The translations under genes and the position numbers were made by a program. From Lewinellaceae bacterium (GTDB taxonomy: Bacteria; Bacteroidota; Bacteroidia; Chitinophagales; Saprospiraceae), in the NCBI GenBank assembly GCA_016713985.1, contig JADJOD010000008.1, forward strand, positions 1 through 64,000: DNA of 64,000 nucleotides, in the 5' to 3' direction. Position 1 is the stretch's first letter. Each line of letters opens with the position of its first letter. Positions 34,936-44,497 of this stretch are shown one piece after another. The notes under the pieces are model-generated. The model did no database searches. It had not been told where the DNA came from and worked only from the letters and a program-made list of their open reading frames with translations.

Positions 34936-35574
34936 ATGACTTTGCTTCAAAGATATTTTCCGGAACTGACTGCCGAACAACTTGCTCAATTTCAGCAACT
35001 TGTCCCTCTGTATACGGAATGGAACTCCCGAATCAATGTGGTGTCCCGGCAAGACATTGAGAACCTGGAAGAACGCCATATCCTTCATTCTCTGGCCATA
35101 GCAAAGGTTTTCAGGTTCAAGGCCGGGGCTTCGGTACTCGACCTGGGTACCGGGGGCGGATTTCCGGGTATTCCACTCGCGATTTGTTTCCCGGAAGTGC
35201 GGTTTACCCTGGTGGACGGAACCGGAAAAAAAATTCGTGTCGTACAGGAAATAGCCGATGCGCTCGGGTTGAAAAACGTAACAGCCCTGCACGCCCGGGT
35301 GGAGGAATTAAAAATGGCCGGGCAATTCGACTTTGTTGTTTCCCGGGCGGTGACTTCACTCGGCCAGTTGATGGATTGGAGTTATAAACTGCTCAAAAAG
35401 AAACACATACACGCGTATCCCAACGGGGTTATTGCCCTGAAAGGTGGCGACCTGCGCCCGGAAATAAAAGCACTTCCCGGCAAAGCAGAGACCTACACCG
35501 AAGTGTTTCCGATTTCCGCTTTTTTTAAAGAACCGGGTTTTGAAGAAAAATTTGTGGTATACGTGCAGGGCTGA
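34936..35574 (+). CDS. rsmG: 16S rRNA (guanine527-N7)-methyltransferase
   Basis: 212 residues with the RsmG core: INVVSRQDIENLEERHILHSLAIA, the SAM loop LDLGTGGGFPGIPLAI, and VSRAVTSLGQLMDWSYKLL. It methylates G527 of 16S rRNA using SAM; loss gives low-level streptomycin resistance in known species. It follows the sigma-like TPR gene at 7 bp. Confidence 0.93.
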   Translation: MTLLQRYFPELTAEQLAQFQQLVPLYTEWNSRINVVSRQDIENLEERHILHSLAIAKVFRFKAGASVLDLGTGGGFPGIPLAICFPEVRFTLVDGTGKKIRVVQEIADALGLKNVTALHARVEELKMAGQFDFVVSRAVTSLGQLMDWSYKLLKKKHIHAYPNGVIALKGGDLRPEIKALPGKAETYTEVFPISAFFKEPGFEEKFVVYVQG

Positions 35575-35743
35575 ATTCGGCAATACGAATGCCTTTTAAT
35601 ACATGCCAGGGCAGGCGAATAACCGGCAACTGTAGGTCATTACCGGAGATTTCAGGTTGAACCGGCCTTTCCTGAAAAGGTGGTTTCCCGCACGCGGAAA
35701 AGATCAGGCAAAAAGCAAGGATTAATCCAGGTATTGTTTTCAT
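35525..35743 (-). CDS. Small putative lipoprotein
   Basis: MKTIPGLILAFCLIFSAC at 35743 is a classic lipoprotein signal (lipobox FSAC) followed by 55 residues with no known domain. It is convergent with rsmG and its last 50 bp overlap that gene antisense, so the true end may be earlier and lost to a frameshift. The signal alone supports a coding start. Confidence 0.45.
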   Translation of the reverse strand: MKTIPGLILAFCLIFSACGKPPFQERPVQPEISGNDLQLPVIRLPWHVLKGIRIAEFSPARIPQIFLQNPVL

Positions 35744-35760
35744 AACATTTATTTTCAGTA

Positions 35761-35850
35761 AAGTAATCAAGCAGAATTAATGTGGCTGGTTTTTTGGAAC
35801 ATGCTGAAAATGAATCATTTGGACGGAAAGGATTTCCGTCCTGCTACTTA
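35761..35850 (+). repeat. Dispersed ~87-bp hairpin repeat, copy C
   Basis: Same orientation as copy A at 7261. Shared text includes AGCAGAATTAATG, GGAACATGCTGAAAATGAAT and the hairpin GGACGGAAA-GGA-TTTCCGTCC at 35821-35841, the best preserved of the three. It ends at the stop codon of the glucosaminidase gene. Confidence 0.75.
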
Positions 35851-36738
35851 TCGGTCATATTTGTACAAATCATACCGCTCGATAATACCGATCAGTTTTT
35901 CGGCGTAAGTGCGATCCGTGGCATAGCCGACGGACTTGAGTCCGTATGCCCATTTTCTGTAATCGCGTCCGTGTTTTTTTAGTTTGGCGTACCGGCCCGA
36001 CGCCAGCAACTGACTGTGGGCATGCCAGCTGTCCCAGGGCGATTTGAATTTCCGGAAAAAATCCTTGTGGGTGTCGTCCGTAAAATTGGTGCAATGCCCT
36101 TTGCCACAATTCCTGGAGAAACACTTGATTCCAAAGTGATTGTTGTTGTTCACAGCGAGTTTGCTGGTGCCAGCCCGGCTTTCGATCAGGCCCTGCGCCA
36201 GGCTGATGCTGGCAGGTACGCCATATTTGTTCATCTCATCGATGGCCACTTTTTTAAACCGGTTGACGTAATCGGTGGCTTCTTCGGAGCGCAGTTCGTT
36301 TTTACTGACCGGCGCCGCTTCGTTGTTGCTTTTTTTCGCTTTGGGCCTCGATTTGGCTTCTACCGGTTTTTCACTCCATTCCAGGGCAGTACTTACACTT
36401 TGTTCCTCTGAAATAGGGCCGGGTGAGGTTTCGATGATCGTATTGGAAAAAAAGAGAAAATAGCCGGCTACGGCCAGAAACCCAGCTTTGATCAGGGCGT
36501 TGCGTTGAAACATACCGAATGTGAACCGGTGAGACTGGTATCGCAAGGCAATCCAGGTGCGGTGCAGCCGGAACCAGATTTGCCGGAGCAACTCGGGCAG
36601 GGTGGTTTGTTCCGCCCGGTCGAACACCACCCGGCTTGGACTTGCATTTGACCGGCGCCCGCGGCTGCCGGTATAGGTCCGGGTTCCCGCCTGTGGAACG
36701 AAGGTTTCCGGTTCCGTGTATTTTTTTGAAATTCCCAT
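35848..36738 (-). CDS. Membrane-anchored glucosaminidase (GH73/FlgJ-type autolysin)
   Basis: 296 residues. A basic cytoplasmic head (1-85), a membrane helix (ALIKAGFLAVAGYFLFFSNTII), a charged linker, then the GH73 domain with KYGVPASISLAQGLIESRAGTSKL (catalytic Glu), NNHFGIKCF, and the W-rich FKSPWDSWHAHSQLLAS. It cleaves peptidoglycan between GlcNAc and MurNAc. A minus-strand -7 octamer TACTTTTG sits at 36800-36807. Confidence 0.9.
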   Translation of the reverse strand: MGISKKYTEPETFVPQAGTRTYTGSRGRRSNASPSRVVFDRAEQTTLPELLRQIWFRLHRTWIALRYQSHRFTFGMFQRNALIKAGFLAVAGYFLFFSNTIIETSPGPISEEQSVSTALEWSEKPVEAKSRPKAKKSNNEAAPVSKNELRSEEATDYVNRFKKVAIDEMNKYGVPASISLAQGLIESRAGTSKLAVNNNNHFGIKCFSRNCGKGHCTNFTDDTHKDFFRKFKSPWDSWHAHSQLLASGRYAKLKKHGRDYRKWAYGLKSVGYATDRTYAEKLIGIIERYDLYKYDR

Positions 36739-37129
36739 GGCGAAGTACGGATGAAGTTTGGATGTTTGTTTTTTATACTATCCCCTGTTTGTCGCCGGAC
36801 AAAAGTAAAACAGAAAATTCTTTTTTAAAACAAATAATTTATTTTTAGAAAAACTTTTTCCAGGTCAATCAATAAAATATTGTTTTTCAAAGAGTTATTT
36901 CACGTTTTAAAAAACAGAAAGTTTTTAATCCCTTGTTTTGGGGTCGCCTGCCTTTCCTGCGTGCCGGCGCCGGCGCAAGGCACTACGGCTTCAGGCAGCC
37001 TTTTTCGGCCGGACAGCGCCAACACAGGCAGCGTTTGGAGCCGGCGCCTCGTTTCCTGTTTTGAAACTATACGCGCAGCGGTTTTGCCGAACGGATTAGA
37101 CACATTAACTTTCCAACGGAAATCAACTC
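36739..37129. other. Divergent intergenic region (391 bp)
   Basis: It holds the AT-rich shared promoter zone of the glucosaminidase (minus) and the ECF sigma factor (plus). The octamer TACTTTTG (minus) is at 36800-36807. An open frame at 36880 is not supported as a gene: it has no homologue that I recognise and reads into the sigma gene in another frame. Confidence 0.5.
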
Positions 37130-37715
37130 ATGGATTTCGCCCTCAAATTGGAACGCGCCGAAACAGATCTCGTCGCCGCCCTCACCCGACAGGAGCGCTG
37201 GGCGCAACAACTACTGTACGAACAGTATTACGGTAAAATGATGGGTGTATGCCTGCGTTATGCCGGTTCGCGCGACGAAGCACTCGACCTTTTACACGAA
37301 GGTTTTATCAAGGTTTTTCAAAACATCGGCCGTTATCGCCCGGGCACTTCACTGCCGGCGTGGATCCGGACCATTATTGTCAATACCTGTATCGACTATT
37401 ACCGCAAAACGATCCGGCGGCGCACGGAGGACATCACCGACGCGCACCAGGTGTCGAACGACGACCCGGATGTTTTAAGTCATCTGACGGAACAAGAGAT
37501 TCTTTCCGCCGTACATGAACTTTCGCCGGCTTACCGCGCCGTGTTCAACCTGTATGTGGTGGAAGGATATTCGCATAAAGAAATCGCTGATGCACTCCAG
37601 ATCACCCGAGAGCACGTCGCGCAGCAACCTCGTAAAAGCGCGTTCCAAGTTGCAGGAACATTTTACCAACATGCGAATGGAATTTGGTTTTCGCACAAAG
37701 GATCATGCCGAGTAA
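37130..37715 (+). CDS. ECF RNA polymerase sigma factor (one-base insertion near its end)
   Basis: Region 2 is complete (LLYEQYYGKMMGVCLRYAGSRDEALDLLHEGFIKVFQNIGRY…WIRTIIVNTCIDYYRK) and region 4 follows (EILSAVHELSPAYRAVFNLYVVEGYSHKEIADAL). At 37608-37610 the run CCC should be CC: the text then reads ITESTSRSNLVKARSKLQEHF and ends at 37715, the normal ECF end of about 195 residues. As printed, the wrong tail runs on to 37726. It pairs with the downstream barrel protein 37 bp away. Confidence 0.87.
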
Positions 37716-37751
37716 TTCGCACATAATCAAGTAAATAAGGCACTTACTGCC

Positions 37752-39148
37752 ATGAAAGATACCATTTTTGACAAACAACTGAAGGCTGCACTCGACAATC
37801 TGGAAGCGCCCTACGATCCGGTCAGCTGGTCCGCTCTGGAGCAACGGATGAACGCCTCCTTTGCCGAGGAACATCCCGCGCCGGTAGATGCGGTTGACAA
37901 GGCCGTTTTCCATTCCTTAGAGCGGCTGGAAGCGCCATATCAGCCGGCTCACTGGGACCTGCTGGCAGGCCGGATGACCGAAGCCGCCCGCGTCCGGCGC
38001 CGTTTGTGGATCATGAAATTGTCGGAGGCCGCCATTTTCCTGCTGCTCCTGATCAATCTGGATGGGTTCCTGAATTCCGGCGCCCCGACGCCCGGACAAC
38101 AACCCCAGGCTCCGCGTTCAAAACGCCTCCAGGCGGAATTGCCCGCCGGATCAATGAAGAACAAAGTATCGATGGGTGCGGGTTTGAAAGGTTTCGGATT
38201 ATCATTCGACCATTCAGGCGCAAACATTTCAAACGCATACGATTCGAGAGAAACTTTGATGGCGCTGCAAGGGAACACCGACCCGCTTTTACAGGATGTG
38301 CTTCTTTTCCAGCAATCATCCGCCGACAACGCGACGTCTGCCGCCGCCATCCTGCTCAACCCCACGGAAACACCCACACCCGAACACTGGGCTTCCCTGC
38401 CGGATATCATCAAATTACCCATTTTGCTGGGTAGCCCGCTGGAAACGATCGACCATAGAGCATTCAATGCTCCGGTGGCTCATATTAAATCGCCGAAACA
38501 ACACCGTTTTTACGCCGGCACCTTTGCGAGTTACGACTGGAACCAGGTGAACAGCCCGGATTATTCTCACCACGCCACTGGTTACGGCGGCGGGTTGGCC
38601 ATCGGCTACCGTATCGGAAAATGGGGGGTGGAAACGGGATTAACGTACAACCGCAAACAATATCAACCAAAACGGGAAGAGGAAATTTATAAAGGCAACA
38701 CGCAGACCGGTTATTACGGCTCCTATGCCAAAACGGTTGATGCGGACCTGGTGTCCATACCGGTAAAAATTAGCCGCCGGGTGGGCCAATTCGGCCAACT
38801 GAGCGCTCATGCGGTCGGTGGGGTGACCACACATATTGCCTTGGACAAAAGTTACCACTACGCATCCACTTTTTACCCAGGCCAGGCGCCGCCCGATCCG
38901 AATTATTCCCCGGGACAACACCCGCAATTGCAACAAAAAGGCCGGGGTTTGCTGGAAAAAGGTTCGCTGGACGGCAATGTTTACGTTTCCGCAGATGCTG
39001 GCGTTCGTATCGAGCACCCGGTTGGCCGCCGTTTTGTGGCATTTGTTGAGCCCACTTACCGCCATGCACTCGGCAAAAAAGGTATAGGCCCCAGTCCGGC
39101 AAAATTAATACCTTTTCGGTGCAGGCCGGGGTATTGGCTACTTTGTAA
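37752..39148 (+). CDS. Anti-sigma-like protein with outer-membrane barrel domain (frameshifted at the end)
   Basis: Residues 1-90 are two copies of a short motif (LEAPYDPVSWSALEQRM and LEAPYQPAHWDLLAGRM), like the cytoplasmic heads of Bacteroidota sigma partners. A membrane helix (LSEAAIFLLLLINL) follows, then a long linker and a C-terminal PorT/OMP-beta-barrel-like part (FYAGTFASYDWNQVN … GGGLAIGYRIGKWGVETGLTYN). One A is missing from the run at 39099-39102; adding it gives NTFSVQAGVLATL and a stop at 39146-39148. The printed frame would run into the opposite gene to 39266. It is the natural partner of the ECF sigma. Confidence 0.75.
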
Positions 39149-39177
39149 GGGACAATGTCCGGCAGTGTGTGGGCGGC

Positions 39178-42036
39178 TCACTGTTTCTTCAGCCGCTCCA
39201 CCAATTCCCGGTATCCCTTTTCGCCCCGGATGTTTTCGAGGCTGTCGTCGGTTTCTATCCATTTAAGGTCGTTGTAGCCGAGTGAGACGGCTTTTTTCAG
39301 GTTTTCCAGGGCGCTGAACACGTCGTTTTGGAGGGCGTGGTACATGGCCCAGTTGCGGTAGACACGCCCGGAAGCGTTGACGGCCTGAAATTTTTCAAAA
39401 TAGACTTTTGCCAGCGGGAATTGTCGCAGTTTGGCGTAATTGTAACCGATGTTGTTGTACAACCTGCCCAGTTCGGGGTGGTCGGGAGGCAGGTTTTTTT
39501 GCCGGATGGCTAAGTTCGTGAGGTTGGAGTCTAAGGCTGTTTGATACATGGCGCGATTTTCCTGTGCCCGGTCCGCAGCGGCAGGGAGATTTGCGGGAGC
39601 GGTATTTTCATCGGGCGGATTTTGCGCCTGCAACTGCTCCACGATGACCTTGTACGCCGCCCAGTCCCGAATACCTTCCAGACTTTCATCGGTAGTGATC
39701 CACTTCAGGTCGTTGTAGCCGAGGTCGACGGCCTTTTGCAGGTTTTCCATGGCTTTGAGTTTGTCGTTTTGAAGGGCGTGGTAGAGGGCCCAGTTGCGGT
39801 AGGCGCGGCCGGATGGTCCGATGGCCTGGTATTTTTCAAAGTATGTTTTGGCTTCGGGGAATTGGCGGAGTTTGGCGTAAGTCAAACCAGTGTTATTGTA
39901 CGAGGTTGCCAAATCAGGATGTTCGGCGGGCAGGGTTTTTTCGCGGATGGCCAGGGCTTTGAGGTTGAATTCCAGTTTTTTATGATTGTCGCCTGTATTC
40001 CCATATTTAATCGCCGTGTTATTGTACAATGCTGCCAGATCGGGATGATCTGAGGGAAGGTTTTTTTCCCGGATTGCCAAAGACCTCAAGTTATATTCCA
40101 GCGCCTTTTGATGCTCGTTGAGGTTACTATAAGTCACAGCCAGGTTGCTGTAAGATATGGCCAAATTGGGGTGATTTTCGGGCAGGGTTTTTTCCTTGAT
40201 AACCAAAGATTTCAGGTTGAACTCTAATTGTTTTTGATAGTCGCCGAGATCGCCGTAAGCCTTGGCCAAGTTATTGTATGATGTTGCCAGGTTAGGGTGA
40301 TCGGCCGTAAGGGTGTTTTTAATAATGGCCAGGGCTTTCAAGTTGAATTCCAATTGTTTTTGAAAATCACTGAGTTTCCCGTAAGCCACTGCCAGGTTGT
40401 TATAAGATCTTGCCAACTCGGGATGGTCGGCCGGAAGGGAAACTTCATTAATGGCCAGGGCTTTCAGGTTGTATTCCAGTCGCTTTTGGTCTTCACCAAG
40501 GTCGCCATATGCCTTAGCCCGGAATTTATAAGCAACTGCCCAATGGGGATGATTGGCTGGAAGGATTTTTTCATAAACAGCGAAGGCTTTTGAGTTGAAT
40601 TCCCATTGTTTTTGAAAATCGCCGAGGTTGCCGTAAAGAGCAGCCAGGTTGTCGTACGATATTGCCAAATCAATATGCCCGGCCGGGAAGATATTTTCCT
40701 GGATTTCCAAACTTTTTAAATTATACTCCAATGCTTTTTGGTATTCGCCAAGTTGTTCGTAAGCCCCGGAGAGAACATTATATGATCTGGCAAGATCAGG
40801 GTGGTCTGCGGGCAAGTTTTTCTTTGAAATTTCTATATCTTTTATACTAAACTCTAATGCTTTCTGATACTCGCCGAGGTGGCTGTAAGTCACAGCCAAA
40901 TTACTATAGTATGTCACCGTGAAAGAGCGATCAACAAGTTGGACCTTTTCCTGTATATCCACGGCTTTTTGAATCATTTTCAATGCTTTTTGATACTCGC
41001 CAAGGTTATCATGCGATGAACCCAAATTGTTGTAAGAGCTTGCTAAACCTGGATGTTCGGCTGGCAGAATTTTTTCCCTGATCGCAAGGGCTTTCCGATT
41101 AAACTCCACTTGTTTCTGATAATTCTCCTCGTTTTCGTACCAGTAGAGTGCAATTTTGGAAAAGTATTCGGCCAACTCTTCCTCATCGTACTCTTCTTTC
41201 TGATAAATCACCGCAATTTGCTCATAACACAGTGCTACCTCTCTGTACCTGAACTGCGACAACAATAAACTGATCTTAAATTCATAGCCCTCCACTACTT
41301 GCCGGATTGCAGTCTCCGCTTTTTTCTTCAAAGCACGGGCACTCTCGTAAGCCGTATCCAAGGCCTCCGCGCTCAAAATATTCAACGCCCCCTCCACATC
41401 ATTTTCCTCGTCAATCTTCCGCACCGCATCTTTCACCATTTGAGAAGCCCGGTCTAAATTAATACTTGCAATGGAAAACGCCTGTTCCCGGATTTTGGCG
41501 GAGTCCAAAGCCGCCTGCATTCTGTCCAACTGGGCATATAACTCGCTGATTTTCTGATAGTTTTTCTCCTTTTGTGCAACGAGGCCTTCCACTTCCTTCT
41601 TCTTTTTTTCCAGTTCCCGGTCGGCCGTGGTGCGCAGGATACGGTAATACCTTTGCGCAGCAATATCCCGCTCCCCGGCGGGGCATACAATGATGTCCAG
41701 CAACTCCTCCGCGCCGGCGGGCAGTTTGGCGGCTTTTATCTCCTTTTCGTTGACGAGTTCGAGTTTTTGGCCTTTTGCATTGTCTTTGCCAACTTCCAGG
41801 GCGAGGCTGGCGCCGTTGCGTTTGGTCTGGAAGGTAAGCCGGTACTCCCCATTGTCCACCGAATAGGCGGGGTTGGCGTCGGGTTCGGCGATACGGACGC
41901 CTGCTGCGGGTTTGTTGCCGCTGCTTTGGTACAATACGCGGCCTTGAAGGGTGTTGTTGGGAGCGGTGGTCTGGGCAAAAAGCAACGAAGCGCTGAACAG
42001 GCCGCACAAGGCGGGAAAAAATCGGTAATGGGCCAT
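39178..42036 (-). CDS. Very long TPR protein, exported
   Basis: 952 residues with a signal peptide (ALCGLFSASLLFAQ). A carboxypeptidase-regulatory-like beta sandwich (~25-115) and a coiled coil (~140-190) are followed by ten or more 42-residue kinesin-light-chain-type TPRs (EYQKALEFNLKALAIREKTLPAEHPDLATSYNNLA). A closing module of about 60 residues (FEKYQAIGPSGRAYRNWALYHALQNDKLKAMENLQKAVDLGYNDLKWI) occurs twice, at ~760 and ~890. This architecture is common next to sigma/anti-sigma pairs in Saprospiria and suggests a protein-protein scaffold in the periplasm. No enzymatic domain is visible. Confidence 0.88.
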   Translation of the reverse strand: MAHYRFFPALCGLFSASLLFAQTTAPNNTLQGRVLYQSSGNKPAAGVRIAEPDANPAYSVDNGEYRLTFQTKRNGASLALEVGKDNAKGQKLELVNEKEIKAAKLPAGAEELLDIIVCPAGERDIAAQRYYRILRTTADRELEKKKKEVEGLVAQKEKNYQKISELYAQLDRMQAALDSAKIREQAFSIASINLDRASQMVKDAVRKIDEENDVEGALNILSAEALDTAYESARALKKKAETAIRQVVEGYEFKISLLLSQFRYREVALCYEQIAVIYQKEEYDEEELAEYFSKIALYWYENEENYQKQVEFNRKALAIREKILPAEHPGLASSYNNLGSSHDNLGEYQKALKMIQKAVDIQEKVQLVDRSFTVTYYSNLAVTYSHLGEYQKALEFSIKDIEISKKNLPADHPDLARSYNVLSGAYEQLGEYQKALEYNLKSLEIQENIFPAGHIDLAISYDNLAALYGNLGDFQKQWEFNSKAFAVYEKILPANHPHWAVAYKFRAKAYGDLGEDQKRLEYNLKALAINEVSLPADHPELARSYNNLAVAYGKLSDFQKQLEFNLKALAIIKNTLTADHPNLATSYNNLAKAYGDLGDYQKQLEFNLKSLVIKEKTLPENHPNLAISYSNLAVTYSNLNEHQKALEYNLRSLAIREKNLPSDHPDLAALYNNTAIKYGNTGDNHKKLEFNLKALAIREKTLPAEHPDLATSYNNTGLTYAKLRQFPEAKTYFEKYQAIGPSGRAYRNWALYHALQNDKLKAMENLQKAVDLGYNDLKWITTDESLEGIRDWAAYKVIVEQLQAQNPPDENTAPANLPAAADRAQENRAMYQTALDSNLTNLAIRQKNLPPDHPELGRLYNNIGYNYAKLRQFPLAKVYFEKFQAVNASGRVYRNWAMYHALQNDVFSALENLKKAVSLGYNDLKWIETDDSLENIRGEKGYRELVERLKKQ

Positions 42037-42108
42037 GAAACAGGTGTTTAAACGGTTTTCAGGGCACTGGTTGCTAATTGGGTGCCAATTTTATTCAGCA
42101 CCACGGCG

Positions 42109-42116
42109 CGAAGGTA
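42109..42116 (-). promoter_or_regulatory. -7 promoter octamer for the TPR gene
   Basis: TACCTTCG on the minus strand, 73 bp before the start at 42036; one change from the TAnnTTTG consensus. Confidence 0.35.
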
Positions 42117-42163
42117 CGCGGCGGTGAACATTATACGGCGTGTCGCCAGTATCGTCAACTTAG

Positions 42164-42270
42164 CGATGAGGTGACATCTTCGAGGTACGAGAAGGTGTCA
42201 TCTCATCGCGGAAACGCTACCGTAAAGAGATGTCACCTTCTCGTACCTCGAAGATGACACCTCTTTACGG
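42164..42270. repeat. Pair of inverted hairpins (REPIN-like)
   Basis: Hairpin 1 at 42164-42208 (arms GATGAGGTGACATCTTC / GAAGGTGTCATCTCATC) and hairpin 2 at 42220-42270 (AAAGAGATGTCACCTTC / GAAGATGACACCTCTTT), each closed by CGAGGTACGA or its complement. The second is nearly the reverse complement of the first, so the pair forms one larger inverted structure. It fills the 321 bp between the TPR gene's start and the M23 gene's stop. Confidence 0.8.
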
Positions 42271-42357
42271 ACGTGGAGCCAAAGCCGGCGGATGAATGAC
42301 GCTCATTGCGTCTTCACGTGAAATAAAAATCTCTGGTAGTGTGCTGCACCGCCGCCT

Positions 42358-44188
42358 TTATATTTTTAATACCGTTAAAATGTACTTCCCTTTTACAGAA
42401 CGTATACTTACGAAATAAATACCGTTGGGCTGAGAAGAAATATCAATCTCCCGTGTCAGGGTTTGATCGTCGGATAAAAATATCCGATCGCCCCACAGGT
42501 TGTAAATCTCTATCACTCCTTCTGTCATCCTGACATTTCCACCACCCATCTCCACCGTGAATTTTCCGTTATTGGGATTGGGAATAGCCGTGAATGAACT
42601 GCTTTCGGACACCGTTTCTATTCCGGTGCTGATAAAATTAAATACGGCAGATGTTGCAGAGCACCCGTTTACGTTCGTTACCACCACCGTGTAATTGCCG
42701 TTTTGCGGTGCGGAATACGTTGGCGCGGTGGCCCCGGCAATCGCCATTCCGTTCAGGTACCACTGGTTGCCGCTTGCAGAACTCGATGTGAGAAGCGCTC
42801 CGTTTGGCGTTATTACGGGGACAGGCGGCAACGGGTACACGGTAACCGAAATTGCCGGTGAAATGGCCGAACACCCGTTTGCATTCGTCACCGTCACGGT
42901 GTAATTGCCCGAAGATGAAACAGTTATGTTTTTGGTTGTAACACCGTTACTCCACAAATATGTACTTCCTGTGTTGGCAGTGAGTGTCACCGAACCGCCC
43001 TGGCAAAATGTAGCGGCGCCGCCCGGAGTAATAGTAGCGCCCATAATGTCAAAGGTTTTTGAACAGGTGATCCCGTTGTAAGTTGATTGAAAGGTATACG
43101 TCCCGGGTATCGTGGGTAAAGTTTTGGTCCAGGATTTCAGGCTGGCGTTATAATCGGTCGTGCTGGTGTACGTCCAGTTGTTAAAAACGGACCCGTTTGG
43201 ATTTAAAATACTCAGATTCGCCGTGCTTCCTGCCGTTTCATACCGCATAAAAATATAAAACTTCGCCGCTCCCGGCGGTAATCCGACGCCCTGAAACGGC
43301 AGTGAGAAACAACTGCTTTCGTTGGGCGTTTCCGTAGCCGGGCAAGCCGGAAGAACCGCGTCGGTCGTATGCACGGAGGTTTTTAATATTTCATGACCTG
43401 CATAAGGTAATTGGGAAACCCACCACGACGTTGCATTCAGGGAATTACAAGCGCCGGAAAACGGGTCAATACGTGTACTCACGGTGCTGCCGCTCCAGAC
43501 TTCAAAATGCAGGTGCGGCCCCGAAGAACTGCCGGAACTGCCCACGACGCCTAAATATTCGCCGGCTGTCACCGACTGACCGGTCGTTTTAGCCGTAAGC
43601 GAATTTTTTTTCAGGTGAAAATATAAGGCCCGCGAACCGTCGGCGTGCTGAATAACGATATAATTGGCTGTTAATGAATTCGCTCCACAGTTTTTGTCAA
43701 AATTTCCATCTACCTTATCTATGATCGTGCCTGCTGCCGCGGCAACCACTTCTACCTGATTATTATCCATCTTATAAAAAGAGAAGGGCCAGATACTGAT
43801 GTCCGTTCCCCGGTGCCCGTCGTACGTCTTGGCGCCGCAATTGTAATCTGTTATGGCGCCGGTGCTTGTGTTTTGGTCCACATAAGCGCTGATGGCGTAA
43901 TACTTGCAATCGGAAAGGCCGTTTGCGGCTTTTAGCGGCCAACTCAGGGAAGTGACCAGCGCACTTTTGGGTCCCGTTTCGGCGATTCCCGACAACGCGA
44001 CATTTTCAACACACCGTTTTTCGAGCGTTTCATATTGCAGGGGTGTTATACACGGGTTGCCGGCATCGTTTTTTTCAAGGGGATATTCGCCGGCAGTTTC
44101 GGTGAATTCTGGCAGGATGATTTGTGCATACGATGGGAAGGGAAAAAGGCCAAAAAGGAAAATGGCAGAAAGGCAGCGTTTTTTTCAT
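42358..44188 (-). CDS. Secreted M23 metallopeptidase with T9SS sorting domain (frameshifted start)
   Basis: The frame printed from 43995 has no signal peptide. Upstream, the same frame stays open to 44186 and reads KKRCLSAIFLFGLFPFPSYAQ, a clear signal; the ATG at 44188 joins it if the A7 run (44179-44185) has six or nine A. The protein is about 609 residues. The M23 core has GHRGTDISI (zinc His and Asp), and the SGPHLHFEVW motif. Two Ig/PKD-like modules (~330-480) and a T9SS sorting domain (FTAIPNPNNGKFTVEM… GIYFVSIRSVKGK) follow. It likely cuts peptide bridges in peptidoglycan or foreign cell walls. Confidence 0.85.
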
Positions 44189-44497
44189 GATATCTTAAGG
44201 TAGTGATCATGGACAGAGTGCCTGTCGTTCAAATATGCTGCCTGGTGTGCGTGTAAATATTGTTCGGCCGGGTCTGGAAGGTTTTTGTGTATACGATTTA
44301 TTGCAGGTCAGGTACATTGTAATCTGTGTTTTTGGGCCGACCCCGCTGCTGATTTTACGCTCTTTTTGATGCCATCTGCCTTAAAATTTCCAGTTCTTCT
44401 TTTGACAGGGATCGGAATGTTTTGCGGTGATATTCCGTCCCCATATTTGACGGCGGGGAATACGAATGATTTTGTTTGCCTGTAAAAATTAACCCTG
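44189..44497. other. Gene-poor region upstream of the M23 gene
   Basis: I see only one weak candidate here: a 29-residue minus-strand frame (44355-44444) reading MGTEYHRKTFRSLSKEELEIL. It is too short to call. The remainder has no hairpin or repeat that I can support. Confidence 0.4.

Noticed and set aside
36880..37236. Open frame before the ECF sigma gene
   Set aside because: Overlaps the sigma gene in another frame and shows no recognisable domain.
39149..39266. C-terminal tail of the barrel protein running into the opposite gene
   Set aside because: Explained by a one-base loss in an A run; the corrected frame stops at 39148.
44355..44444. 29-residue frame starting MGTEYHRKTF
   Set aside because: Too short to support without homologues, and no upstream -7 octamer seen.
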